The position numbers and the translations under genes are program-made. The notes under the pieces are model-generated. The model ran no database searches and was not told the DNA's origin. It saw only the letters and a list, made by a program, of their open reading frames with translations. Positions 32,584 through 41,623 of a stretch of 52,087 nt of DNA are shown here, one piece after another (position 1 is the stretch's first letter; each line of letters opens with the position of its first letter). Source of the stretch: JAGNXB01 sp964471595 (GTDB lineage: Bacteria > Bacteroidota > Bacteroidia > Chitinophagales > Saprospiraceae); NCBI GenBank assembly GCA_964471595.1, contig CAYYGN010000022.1, positions 1-52,087 of the forward strand. The letters run 5' to 3'.

Positions 32584-33341
32584 TACGGCAAAGGTTCCAG
32601 AGCGTACAATACCGGCTTGGAGGGGCTTACATCCAATACAAAAGAGACGATCTGAAGGTTCAGCAGATAAAGACCGTCCGACACCGGATCGGGGATATAG
32701 GCCATTTCGGTAATCGTGGCGCCGGTCCGGGGAGCGACAGGATAATGCCAGAAAGCTTTGTGGGCGGCCAGCAGGCCTCCGTCCTCCTCGCGATCCACCG
32801 AGGGGAGGTCCAGGATCAGATGCGCCACCCCGGCTTCACGCAGGGCGGTGGCTGCACCGGCCTCCATGTAGGGCGGGTTGGTGCCGGTCCAGTGGCGGGT
32901 ACCTTTGCTGTCGTCATTGGGCAGCGTGCGGATCACCAGAGCCGGCGGGACGGGCTGTTCCAGGACCTCCCGGATCAGGGACTCCGTAATGATGCGGTCT
33001 CCGTCCTCCCGGAGCACCGGATACAAGGAGACCAACCGGGCGGGGAAATGAAAATTGCGGAGGCAATCGTGGATGCGGAAGGGCTCTACAGCGATATGCC
33101 CGACACATTCGGTATGCGTCCCGTTGCCGTGCGGGTTGAGGGCCACATTTTTGAAATTGACGGCGCCGCCATGACGTGTGTCCCCGACAAAATCGCCGAC
33201 CCGGACCGGATCGGCCCGAAAGACCGGGGCATGAAAGGCATTGGGGCCTGCTACCTCCGGGTCCAGCGGCAGGGAGATATCGAGTGGTTTGGCCAGGTCG
33301 GCCCGGTATCGCCGGTGGTCAAAGGTCAGCTCCGTCTGCAT
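32583..33341 (-). CDS. Cyclase family / kynurenine formamidase-like protein
   Basis: Protein of 252 residues. NPHGNGTHTECVGHI is the metal-binding motif of the cyclase family (H-x-GTH-x-E), with ISLPLDPEVAGPNAF near the start. Members include arylformamidases that hydrolyse N-formylkynurenine; substrate here unproven, and no other tryptophan-degradation gene adjoins. It starts 6 bp after the nadK stop. Confidence 0.8.
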   Translation of the reverse strand: MQTELTFDHRRYRADLAKPLDISLPLDPEVAGPNAFHAPVFRADPVRVGDFVGDTRHGGAVNFKNVALNPHGNGTHTECVGHIAVEPFRIHDCLRNFHFPARLVSLYPVLREDGDRIITESLIREVLEQPVPPALVIRTLPNDDSKGTRHWTGTNPPYMEAGAATALREAGVAHLILDLPSVDREEDGGLLAAHKAFWHYPVAPRTGATITEMAYIPDPVSDGLYLLNLQIVSFVLDVSPSKPVLYALEPLP

Positions 33342-33347
33342 CGGGCA

Positions 33348-34232
33348 TCAGTAATTGCGAAGGTCGCGGCCCCAGGCCAGCTTCTCCCGCAGGGTAGAGA
33401 GGAATGAATGTCCGTGAAAATGCACCAGGTTCAGCGGGAAGGGCGCCTTGCGGATGGCGATGGGGTGATCCTTGCGGATGGTTTCGAACCGAGAATCCAG
33501 GGTCACCAGAAAACTCTCCGAACGGCCGTGCACTTCAAAGGACAGAATGGCGTCGTCCGGGATGACAACCGGCCTCACGGCCAGGTTGTGCGGCGCCACC
33601 GGTGTCACCACAAAATTGCCCGATTGGGGAAAGACCACCGGCCCCCCGCAACTCAGTGAATACCCCGTGCTGCCGGTAGGCGTACTGACGATCAATCCGT
33701 CGGCCCAATAGGTATTGAGAAACTCGCCGTTGAGAAAGGCGTCAATATTGATCATGGAGGAGGTGTCCCGCTTGAGGATCGTGAAATCATTGATGGCCCA
33801 GGGCGTGTCCCCGAAAAGGGGAGGACGTCCGTCCAGTTGCAGCAGGCTGCGTGTCTCGATCTCGTACCGGTTGTGGCGGAATGCCTGGATGGCGGTGGCG
33901 ATATGCCGGTTGTCCATACTGGCCAAAAATCCCAACCGCCCGAGATTGATGCCGATCAGGGGGATCCCGCTGTCCTGAACGAGGGTCAGCGCATTGAGGA
34001 AGGTGCCGTCACCTCCCATGCAGATGAAACCGTCCACCTGCATGGCCCGTAGTCCGGCGTGATCGCTGAAGGTGGGATGAGCGCCGAGGCCGGGGGTGGT
34101 GGCACGGCCTTCCTCCGCCAAACCCTCAAAGATCACCGGCTCCATGTCGTGAACCTCCAGACTGTCCAACAGGGTCTGGAAGTGGCCGCCATCGGCCGGT
34201 TTGAATGCCTGGCTGTAAATGGCCACTCTCAT
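33348..34232 (-). CDS. nadK: NAD kinase
   Basis: Protein of 294 residues from MRVAIYSQAFKPADGG. The GGDGTFLNA motif (73-81) and INLGRLGFLAS are diagnostic; TPTGSTGYSLSCGGP follows. It phosphorylates NAD to NADP. Its ATG overlaps the stop of the Omp85-like gene by four bases (ATGA), so the two are translationally coupled. Confidence 0.95.
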   Translation of the reverse strand: MRVAIYSQAFKPADGGHFQTLLDSLEVHDMEPVIFEGLAEEGRATTPGLGAHPTFSDHAGLRAMQVDGFICMGGDGTFLNALTLVQDSGIPLIGINLGRLGFLASMDNRHIATAIQAFRHNRYEIETRSLLQLDGRPPLFGDTPWAINDFTILKRDTSSMINIDAFLNGEFLNTYWADGLIVSTPTGSTGYSLSCGGPVVFPQSGNFVVTPVAPHNLAVRPVVIPDDAILSFEVHGRSESFLVTLDSRFETIRKDHPIAIRKAPFPLNLVHFHGHSFLSTLREKLAWGRDLRNY

Positions 34233-35689
34233 CGGAATCCGAACTTGCTCTGTAAAAATATCCCATTCTCGCCAAGTTGGTTGAATGACCACATGACCGA
34301 GAAGATTTTGTCGTAATAAATCCGCAGATCCAACCCCACCCCCCAGGTTGAAAGCCAGCGATTGCCCAATGGATTGTCATGCGTGTAGAATGGGTCATGG
34401 ACATACCCGTGATCACTGTAAACGGATCCGTAAAGCGCCAGCGGCATCAGGCGAACATCCTCGAACAGCGTCCACCGGGGCAAAGGCATGGGAATGTCCG
34501 CTTGCAGAACGCGGATCCGCCATCCGGCATTCAGGATCAGAAAATCCATCCCGTCCACGACATACAATTCATAGCCTCTCAGATTATTGCCGCCATATCC
34601 CATTGCCGTGTAGTCATGGTAGCCCATGTCCTGGCGTTCGAGATGGAGGCGTGACCGTACCTGCCATTCAAAACCGTGATACCTGCCGGTAGGTGTGTAC
34701 ACCGTGATCAAAGTGTTGATCCACATCCTGCTCCTTCGCCCTGTCAGGGCCGGACCTTCCTTGATGACATCAAACTGGACCGCATGACCGCGAAACGGAT
34801 AGGGACGGTCTACCAGCCGGTCGAGGGAGCTGGACCACGCCAGACTGAAATAGCCCAGTTCATCACCCTGGTGCGGGAAGAAACGGGGGTTGAGCGTGGT
34901 CCGGACGAGAGAGTCAACAGCAATGCGGCGAAAAGACGCCGACAACCGGTGATGCCATACCTGAGCAGGTCGCCAGGTCACATAGACCTGGGCAAAGGTG
35001 CGCCGCAACATCCAGCGGTCGTCATCCCGGTAGAAGATCTGACGGTTGTCGCGGGTGGTGTACAGGATCTCATGGTTGCGCTGGTAGCTCAGTTGAATAC
35101 CGGCGCCCCAATTGGGATGCCGCGGCAACTGGGACATTTCGTAAGCCAGATCCTGACGCTGGGCATATCCAAACTGCAGTCGGGCTCTCAGGACATCCGC
35201 CCTTCCGGTCAGATTGAGGTGAATGACATCCACCCCGAGATTGACCCGGCGCAACGAACCATTGAATTGCTTCCACCACACATTGAAATTGCGGTCGGCC
35301 AATTCGAAAATGGGGGCCGCGTAGATGTACCAGTTTTCCCGCACATCGACACACAGAGAGAAGGAATTGTCGGAGATGCCGCACAGGTCCACACAGGTCT
35401 CGATGAAAAGGGTGGTGTTTTCCAGGAGCCGGCGGCTTTCGTTCAGCCTCCAGGCAATATCGGCGACCGCATAGCGCTCTCCGGGACGAAACAACAACTC
35501 CCGGAGGAGGATTTCCTCGCGGGTCTGGCGATTGCCGGAAAACAGAATGGACTGCAGGGTAAGGCTGTCACCGGCCAGTCCCTGGGCATGACCTGTGGCG
35601 ATCGTCGCCCATCCAAACAGGAGCGCGATCGACCCCTGGCGGATCGCACGGCAAAGGGAGAAAGGAACAGGTGATCCCAAATGCGGCAC
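34229..35689 (-). CDS. Omp85-type outer-membrane protein (BamA/TamA-like)
   Basis: Protein of 486 residues with a GTG start that follows the preceding stop codon directly; a signal peptide ends near GHAQ. A single POTRA-like domain is visible: LQSILFSGNRQTREEILLRELLFRPGE, ending SLCVDVREN. The rest alternates aromatic beta-strands and ends in Phe-Gly-Phe-Arg, typical of a barrel. NNLRGYELYVVDG resembles the conserved RGY motif of the Omp85 barrel. Much shorter than BamA (about 800 residues), so more likely a lineage-specific translocator or barrel. Confidence 0.75.
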   Translation of the reverse strand: MPHLGSPVPFSLCRAIRQGSIALLFGWATIATGHAQGLAGDSLTLQSILFSGNRQTREEILLRELLFRPGERYAVADIAWRLNESRRLLENTTLFIETCVDLCGISDNSFSLCVDVRENWYIYAAPIFELADRNFNVWWKQFNGSLRRVNLGVDVIHLNLTGRADVLRARLQFGYAQRQDLAYEMSQLPRHPNWGAGIQLSYQRNHEILYTTRDNRQIFYRDDDRWMLRRTFAQVYVTWRPAQVWHHRLSASFRRIAVDSLVRTTLNPRFFPHQGDELGYFSLAWSSSLDRLVDRPYPFRGHAVQFDVIKEGPALTGRRSRMWINTLITVYTPTGRYHGFEWQVRSRLHLERQDMGYHDYTAMGYGGNNLRGYELYVVDGMDFLILNAGWRIRVLQADIPMPLPRWTLFEDVRLMPLALYGSVYSDHGYVHDPFYTHDNPLGNRWLSTWGVGLDLRIYYDKIFSVMWSFNQLGENGIFLQSKFGFR

Positions 35690-35845
35690 TTACATGGCCC
35701 GCATGGCCCGAACCAAAAACGTCAGCACAAAGGGAAGTGGCACCCAAAACCATTCCGGCGCGACCACCAGCAGGGCGACGCATACGACGGCAGAGATGAG
35801 GAAAAGGATCCAGTCTTTGATCGTTGAGGGTTGGGCCTGATCCAT
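35690..35845 (-). CDS. Small two-helix membrane protein
   Basis: Protein of 51 residues from the ATG at 35845: a short polar start, then WILFLISAVVCVALLVVA and VPLPFVLTFLVRAM. Its TAA is followed at once by the GTG start of the Omp85-like gene. It is the first gene of the six-gene run. Function unknown; too small to place in a family. Confidence 0.6.
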   Translation of the reverse strand: MDQAQPSTIKDWILFLISAVVCVALLVVAPEWFWVPLPFVLTFLVRAMRAM

Positions 35846-36012
35846 AGGAGGTCTTTCTTTCCGGCAAAAATACAGTTTCCCGATCAACCCGGGGGCCGTT
35901 TCTTTGCAGGACAACGGAGCCTTGTGTTCGGGACTACCCATTTGACCCTCGGCCCGTTGCCGCACGGATTCCACCTGATCATCAGGGAGATTTTACCGGT
36001 TGGACCTCAAAC

Positions 36013-36044
36013 AAAAAACCGGGACCCCTAGAAGGGCGTCCCGG
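36013..36044 (-). terminator. Terminator of the small lipoprotein gene
   Basis: CCGGGAC (36019-36025) pairs with GTCCCGG (36038-36044), with inner CCC/GGG pairing; read on the minus strand it is followed by T6. It lies about 35 bp after the stop at 36078. The 230 bp between 35846 and 36077 holds no other gene. Confidence 0.75.
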
Positions 36045-36077
36045 CCAAGGGTTGGTTTTTCCGCAAGGAACCTGCCG

Positions 36078-36512
36078 TTACATCTTGGCTTGTTTGCGTA
36101 TGGCCGCAAGGGCGTCATTCACCCCTTTGATACCGCTGGTCACGGCATTGGGGTCGAGTTTTCCTTTGGTCTTCCAGTTGTCGAGATAGGGTTGTACCTG
36201 CTTGCTGCCGAGGTCCTTCAGCATGTCACCCACTTTTTTGAATTTCTTGGTCCCGGAAGCTGTCCCGGCAGCGGTATTGATATCCCTGAGCAAGGCCTGG
36301 GCCTGTTCGCTGTATTGGGGTGACCAGGCGCTGGTAGCCTGACCCATCAGACGGGGCAGATCATTGCCCAAACGGGTGATGGTGGCAGAGACATCCGAAG
36401 GCAATTTGGCGGTGGCACAAGAAGACATCGGGAGGACGGCGGCGGCGAGGAGGAGGAACGACAGTGCCGTCAATAACGGTGTACGGAACGGCAATGGAAA
36501 GTCATTTTTCAT
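36078..36512 (-). CDS. Small lipoprotein of unknown function
   Basis: Protein of 144 residues with an intact lipoprotein signal (LLLAAAVLPMSSC). The mature part is helical and basic toward the end (SGTKKFKKVGDMLKDLGSKQ, VNDALAAIRKQAK). No family recognised. Monocistronic, with its own terminator. It is a useful control because, unlike the three AT-rich lipoproteins, its signal and body are in one frame. Confidence 0.75.
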   Translation of the reverse strand: MKNDFPLPFRTPLLTALSFLLLAAAVLPMSSCATAKLPSDVSATITRLGNDLPRLMGQATSAWSPQYSEQAQALLRDINTAAGTASGTKKFKKVGDMLKDLGSKQVQPYLDNWKTKGKLDPNAVTSGIKGVNDALAAIRKQAKM

Positions 36513-36578
36513 AGGAGGGATATTTTTCAGGTCCGCATCAAAGGTAGGGATTCGCGGTGTTATGGGTTTGGTGGGTGG

Positions 36579-39500
36579 TTAGAATCCCGGAATGAAATTG
36601 AGGCCGAAGGTGGGTTTGGTATTCTTCACCAACGGCCAGGCGTAAAAGGGCTCCAGGATCAGGGCGCCGAAGAGGTTGATCCGGAGGGAGGCGCCGGCAC
36701 TGAATACCGGCCGGGGCTGGAGATTGGTCTCGGTATTCCAGGAAAGCTGGCTGAATTCCGTAAAAGCTATGCCGGCATCGGCAAAAAGATTGAGGTCGGT
36801 AAACAGGAAGCCGGAGGAAATCAACGCCAGGCGCCCGGGACCGGTAAAAGGCAACCGGATTTCTGCATTCGCATACAACAGGCTGCTGCCGATCAACTGG
36901 TCGATATTGATTCCGTAAGTATTGAACCGGTCGAAGGAACTGCCGCTGTACCCCCTCACGAGGGTGGGATCGCCGATATACATGGGCAGCCTTTCCTTGT
37001 CCCTGCCGTGACGTCCGCGGTAGGCCAGGCGCCCCGCCAGAGTGACGGGACGCATCCGCCAATATCGCCGTCCGTCGGCCAGGATCTCGTTGTAGGTGAG
37101 ATCGCCGATATATTGCTCCGTCCCAATCCGGAAGCGGTGTCCCTGCAGGGGCGCAGTCATGCCCCAGACAGAACGGTCGCCCACCCAGGCAGCGCCCGGG
37201 TTGGCCATATTCAGGGCCGGGATGCCCGAAAGCCGGTCTCTTTGCCGGCCCAGATAGAAATTGCCGGCATAGTAATCTTTGTACAGATCGCGCCGGAAGC
37301 CGATCCGGATATAATTGGCGCTGACCTCGAATCGCTGCCAGGGCGATACGGGATATTGCGCAAACACCCCTCCCTGGGTCCAGAATGTCCGTTGGATCTC
37401 CGTGTCGAAACGGTCGGCCAGGACGGGTTGTCCTCCATACTCCACTGTATCCCTGCCGGCGTAGTAGGAAAAGCCTGACCGGAAGGGGATGTGCATCACA
37501 CGCGCGCCCCATCCGACCGGGTTCTTCTGGTTGAGGTACTGCACCTGTCCGCCGATGTCGGAGATCTCCCCGTTCATCAGGAGGGTGGCAAACAGTACAT
37601 GGTTGCCGAGCACATCGCTGAAGAGCATGTCCATGCCCCCCATCATGGCAGTGCCCGTACCAAAGGTGTTGTTGCCTGTGCCGATGCCCACCCCACCGCT
37701 GCCTCCCATGTAATCCAGCCGGAACCGGGACTTGTAGGGGACCTGTTTGATTTCAACAGGAGGGATACCCGCGCGATCGGCTTCCGCCATGGAGGCGTTG
37801 ACCACCTCGCGCACTTCCCTGCCGGCCACCGGCAGAAGAGCGCCCTCCGGATTGACCGCATACCTGTCCACCGGACGCGATGCCAGGTCTTCTTCGGCGG
37901 CCATGTAAACGGCATATTCCCCGTTGGAGAACTGGGTGAACAGCAGGCGGTCGCGCTTGAACGATACCGTCATAGCGGGCGAATATTGGGTGATGCCGCT
38001 GATTCCGGTAGTGAGGTCGGTCATTTGATGGACCTCGTCCGCCTTCCGGTCATAGCGGTACAGGTTGCGGAATCCGTCGCGGTTGCTCAGGAAAAGCAAA
38101 TCCCCCTGGCCATTGAACTGAGGGTTCATGTTTTCGGCGCCCGGGAAAAGATCGAGGTCGGTGCGTTCGCCGGAGGCCACCGTAACGATGGCGAGATTGA
38201 AGCCCCATAGGGAAGGAAACTGGCCCCGCCGGGCGTCCAGCCGGTCGGTTACAAAGGCGATCTCGCTGCCATCGGCCGACCAGGCCGGCATGATCTCCGA
38301 ATCCGGGCCGTCCGTCAACCGGCGCACCTCCCCGCTCCGGAGATCGTACGTGTAAATATCTGATTCCCCTTCCACCATACCCGCAAAGGCAAGCGTGTGC
38401 CCGTCCGGCGACCAGGCAGGATAATTGAGGGCTTCCACGCCCGGGATCTCGATCGTGCGTTCCGTCCGACCCGATAAGGCATCCTTGATCAAAAAGACAT
38501 TGCGTCCCTTTCGTGTAGCCACAAAGGCAAACCGGTCACTCCTTGGCGACCAGGTCGCTGAGGATTCGATCGTTTGAAAATCATCCACATGTCCTTCCCG
38601 GGCGGCACTGGCTACCTTTCGGAGTATTTTCCCCGACCGGGCATCCGCTATATACATGTCCAGACTGAAGAGATCTTTCTCGCTCACGAAAATCACGAAA
38701 CGCCCGTCCGGGCTCAGGACCGGAGCCAGGTTCATCTCGCCGGCATTTTTGTCGGTGAGGATGGGTTTGCCTGATGTCACCACCGCCTTGACGGGAAGTA
38801 GGGCGGCATAATGGGCGGTCAGGGCTCCCTTCCACAGGGTGGACAAGGAGTCGAGGGTCAGGCCCAGGACGAGCGGGCATGCCTGATCCACGCCGTATTG
38901 GGCGGAGGCGAGGAAGAAGGGGCGAATGACGCCATCGCCCCACGTCCCTGTCAAAAAAGACCAGAAAGCCTGGCCATAGCGGTAGGGGAAATACCGGGGG
39001 TCGTTGAGGTCGTCAAGGGAAGGAATTCGGTCATGAAGCCAGGCATCGCGCATCCACAGCGAGGTATGGGCATCCCGCCTGCCAATGGAAAGGTATTCCG
39101 CCAGGCCCTCCACGAGCCACAACGGGAGGTTGGACAGGTTTTCCAGGCCTGTCGAGTCCCCCCGGATGACCATATTGTATTGGAAGGCGTGTACCAGTTC
39201 GTGGCCCAGTACGTGATGGGTGGCCTTGCGGGTCATCATGAGCGGGTGGACCACCCTGTTTTTGAAGGCCTCGGTCACCCCACCCGTACCCTGACCGATC
39301 AGACCCATGATGGCATTGGTCTGTTGGAAATGGGCGTGGTGATTGTACCACAATACAGGGTTGCGCTGTGGGAAAGTATCCTCCAGGACAGCCAGGTGGA
39401 GACCGTACCAGTGTTCGGCCCAGGTCGCCAGTTCGCGGATCCTGTCCGGATTTTTCAGGTAGGTGTAGCAGGTGAAATGGGGGCTTTCCCACACCTCGAA

Positions 39501-39608
39501 ATCAAATCGCTGGTAGCGCGGTTTGTTCTGTCCGAACATCTGGGCCTCTGCCTGCCAGGCGGGCAGGAGCAGGAGGACCATACCCATCACCCGAAAAAGG
39601 CCTTTCAT
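36579..39608 (-). CDS. HExxH peptidase + TolB propeller + OMP barrel
   Basis: Protein of 1009 residues from the ATG at 39608 (an in-frame start at 39632 is possible), with a signal peptide ending QAEAQ. Residues about 30-260 carry HHVLGHELVHAFQYNM and then LVEGLAEYLS, an HExxH peptidase site with a downstream Glu. Residues about 290-560 are TolB/PD40 propeller blades (LSPDGRFVIFVSE, WSPDGHTLAFAG, WSADGSEIAFVTD). The last 350 residues are beta-strands with LVRGYSGSSFDRF and SLLYANAEIRLPF, as in Omp85-type barrels. It should be an outer-membrane protein with an exposed or periplasmic protease-propeller. Substrate unknown. Confidence 0.8.
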   Translation of the reverse strand: MKGLFRVMGMVLLLLPAWQAEAQMFGQNKPRYQRFDFEVWESPHFTCYTYLKNPDRIRELATWAEHWYGLHLAVLEDTFPQRNPVLWYNHHAHFQQTNAIMGLIGQGTGGVTEAFKNRVVHPLMMTRKATHHVLGHELVHAFQYNMVIRGDSTGLENLSNLPLWLVEGLAEYLSIGRRDAHTSLWMRDAWLHDRIPSLDDLNDPRYFPYRYGQAFWSFLTGTWGDGVIRPFFLASAQYGVDQACPLVLGLTLDSLSTLWKGALTAHYAALLPVKAVVTSGKPILTDKNAGEMNLAPVLSPDGRFVIFVSEKDLFSLDMYIADARSGKILRKVASAAREGHVDDFQTIESSATWSPRSDRFAFVATRKGRNVFLIKDALSGRTERTIEIPGVEALNYPAWSPDGHTLAFAGMVEGESDIYTYDLRSGEVRRLTDGPDSEIMPAWSADGSEIAFVTDRLDARRGQFPSLWGFNLAIVTVASGERTDLDLFPGAENMNPQFNGQGDLLFLSNRDGFRNLYRYDRKADEVHQMTDLTTGISGITQYSPAMTVSFKRDRLLFTQFSNGEYAVYMAAEEDLASRPVDRYAVNPEGALLPVAGREVREVVNASMAEADRAGIPPVEIKQVPYKSRFRLDYMGGSGGVGIGTGNNTFGTGTAMMGGMDMLFSDVLGNHVLFATLLMNGEISDIGGQVQYLNQKNPVGWGARVMHIPFRSGFSYYAGRDTVEYGGQPVLADRFDTEIQRTFWTQGGVFAQYPVSPWQRFEVSANYIRIGFRRDLYKDYYAGNFYLGRQRDRLSGIPALNMANPGAAWVGDRSVWGMTAPLQGHRFRIGTEQYIGDLTYNEILADGRRYWRMRPVTLAGRLAYRGRHGRDKERLPMYIGDPTLVRGYSGSSFDRFNTYGINIDQLIGSSLLYANAEIRLPFTGPGRLALISSGFLFTDLNLFADAGIAFTEFSQLSWNTETNLQPRPVFSAGASLRINLFGALILEPFYAWPLVKNTKPTFGLNFIPGF

Positions 39609-39807
39609 GATGAAACGTTTGTATATCAACATAGCGGCTTGACGGCCGGTTTATTGTGCAGACAGACAGGACAGAGTGCCGTGCTCCGGACATTGGTACG
39701 CCTTTCCCGTCCTGCCGTTCTGTGCCGATTTCCGATCTTCGGCCTAAACGGGTCCGGCCGGGAATCCGTGAGTCCGTCCATTCCAGTAACCACCCCATCT
39801 TTCGGGC

Positions 39808-41616
39808 ATGAAACCATTTGTTCCTTTTTCCGGGTCGGTAGCTTGCCGGTGCCTGCCGGCCCTCCTTCTGTCCTGCAACCTTTTCGTTGTCCTGACGGTA
39901 CAGGCCCAGGCCCCCGTTCTCCAGACGCCCTTCGAACGCGATACCCTTTATTCGGCCTCGCGGGAGGAAGCCATGGAATGGTATCGTGAACTGGCCCGGA
40001 TGAGTCCCCTGGTACGCGTCGAGCCCTTCGGCTTGTCGGATGGCATGCTGCCCCTGGAAGCCGTCATCATTGGCCAAACCGGCACCCAAAATCCCGCCGG
40101 TGCCCGGGCAGCCGGCAAAGCCGTCGTGTTGGTCAACAACGCCATCCACGCCGGAGAGTCTTGTGGGGTTGATGCCTCCATGCTCCTGTCGCGAAAGCTG
40201 GCCACAGACCCGGCTTTTACCCCCCTCCTCGATCACGCGGTGATCGTGATGATACCTTATTACAATGCAGACGGAGGCAGAGTCAGGTCTCCGTATTTCC
40301 GCGCCAACCAACAGGGACCCCGCCTCCAGGGATTCCGCGCCAACGCCCGCCATTACGATCTCAACCGGGACTTCATCAAGGCCGATACCCGGAATACCGT
40401 GTCCTTCTATCAACTGTTTCAGGCCTGGGATCCCGACCTATTTGTCGATACCCATACCAGCAACGGAGCGGATTATGTCCATACCCTGTCCCTCATCACC
40501 ACACAGGCTGACAAACTGCCGCCTGCCTTGTCCGGATACCTTCGCGATACGCTGGAGCCCTGGTTGTACGAAGCCATGGATTTGGCCGGCTGGCCGATGT
40601 GCCCTTATGTGCATGGCGATCACCCGCCCGAACAAGGGCTGAGAGCCTTTCAGGATCTTCCCCGTTATTCGACCGGCTATGCCGCCCTGTTCCAATGTCC
40701 CGGATTCATGACGGAAGCCCACATGCTCAAACCCTTTGCCGACCGCGTTCGGGCCACGCAGGCTTTCCTGGAAGCCATTGTGCATTATGCGGCCGGGCAT
40801 AAGGAGGATCTGCAGCGGGTGCGTCGCAGCGCCCGGCATCAGGCCAGGGACCAACAGGAATGGGGCTTGCGGTGGGAGCCGGATTCTAACCGGACAGCCA
40901 CCTTCCCATTCCGGGGATATACGGCCCGGACGGAAGTCAGCCGGGTTACAGGAAAACCCGGGCTACGGTATGACCGCACCTCACCCTGGTCAGCACCGGT
41001 GCCCTGGTGGCCCGCTTGCCGGCCGACCCTGACGGTACAGCGGCCCGCCGCCTATGTCATTCCCCAGGAATGGACCGAAGTCCTGTCCCGTCTCCAGATG
41101 CATAATGTCACGGCGTGGAGAGTCCAGTCGGAAATGGACATGCCGCTCACCGTTTACCGGATCGGCCAGGCGAGCCGTCTCCCGGAACCCTACGAGGGGC
41201 GAAACCTGATCGTTGATGTGGAGGTCTCGGCCTCCCGGGAAACCGTGCGGCTTTTCCCCGGAGATGTGGTTATTCCTACGGACCAGGATGCCGTGGCCTA
41301 TCTGATGCACACCCTGGAACCCCAGGCTCCGGACAGCTGGCTGGCCTGGAATTTTTTCGATGCCGTATTGCAGCAAAAGGAGTACTTCTCCGCCTACGTC
41401 TTTGAGGAAACGGCAGAGAGGATGCTCGAAGCGGATCCAGGACTCAAAGCGGCGTTCGATCAGGCTCTGCACGCGGATCCCGGCCTGGCCGCCGATCCCC
41501 GGCGGCAGCTCGACTGGCTCTACCGGCATTCGCCCTGGTACGAACCCAATCACCGCAGGTATCCGGTATTTCGTTTGGAAAGGCGCGATTCCCGTCTTTA
41601 TCCGGCCGGGCAATGA
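39808..41616 (+). CDS. M14-family zinc carboxypeptidase
   Basis: Protein of 602 residues with a signal peptide ending VQAQ. Zinc ligands His114 and Glu117 (NAIHAGESCG) and His216 (FVDTHTSNG) are present; YDLNRDF gives the substrate-carboxylate Arg, and Glu303 in GFMTEAHM is the likely catalytic Glu. It should trim C-terminal residues from peptides outside the inner membrane. It is divergent from the gene to its left and converges on rodA (7-bp gap). Confidence 0.88.
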   Translation: MKPFVPFSGSVACRCLPALLLSCNLFVVLTVQAQAPVLQTPFERDTLYSASREEAMEWYRELARMSPLVRVEPFGLSDGMLPLEAVIIGQTGTQNPAGARAAGKAVVLVNNAIHAGESCGVDASMLLSRKLATDPAFTPLLDHAVIVMIPYYNADGGRVRSPYFRANQQGPRLQGFRANARHYDLNRDFIKADTRNTVSFYQLFQAWDPDLFVDTHTSNGADYVHTLSLITTQADKLPPALSGYLRDTLEPWLYEAMDLAGWPMCPYVHGDHPPEQGLRAFQDLPRYSTGYAALFQCPGFMTEAHMLKPFADRVRATQAFLEAIVHYAAGHKEDLQRVRRSARHQARDQQEWGLRWEPDSNRTATFPFRGYTARTEVSRVTGKPGLRYDRTSPWSAPVPWWPACRPTLTVQRPAAYVIPQEWTEVLSRLQMHNVTAWRVQSEMDMPLTVYRIGQASRLPEPYEGRNLIVDVEVSASRETVRLFPGDVVIPTDQDAVAYLMHTLEPQAPDSWLAWNFFDAVLQQKEYFSAYVFEETAERMLEADPGLKAAFDQALHADPGLAADPRRQLDWLYRHSPWYEPNHRRYPVFRLERRDSRLYPAGQ

Positions 41617-41623
41617 CAGTCGG

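Noticed and set aside
36538..37512. 324-residue minus-strand open frame in another phase of the peptidase-barrel gene
   Set aside because: Arg/Pro-rich composition typical of an off-frame reading; overlaps the barrel-coding part.
39502..40413. 303-residue minus-strand frame opposite the M14 peptidase
   Set aside because: No domain, and the opposite strand has complete zinc ligands and a signal peptide.
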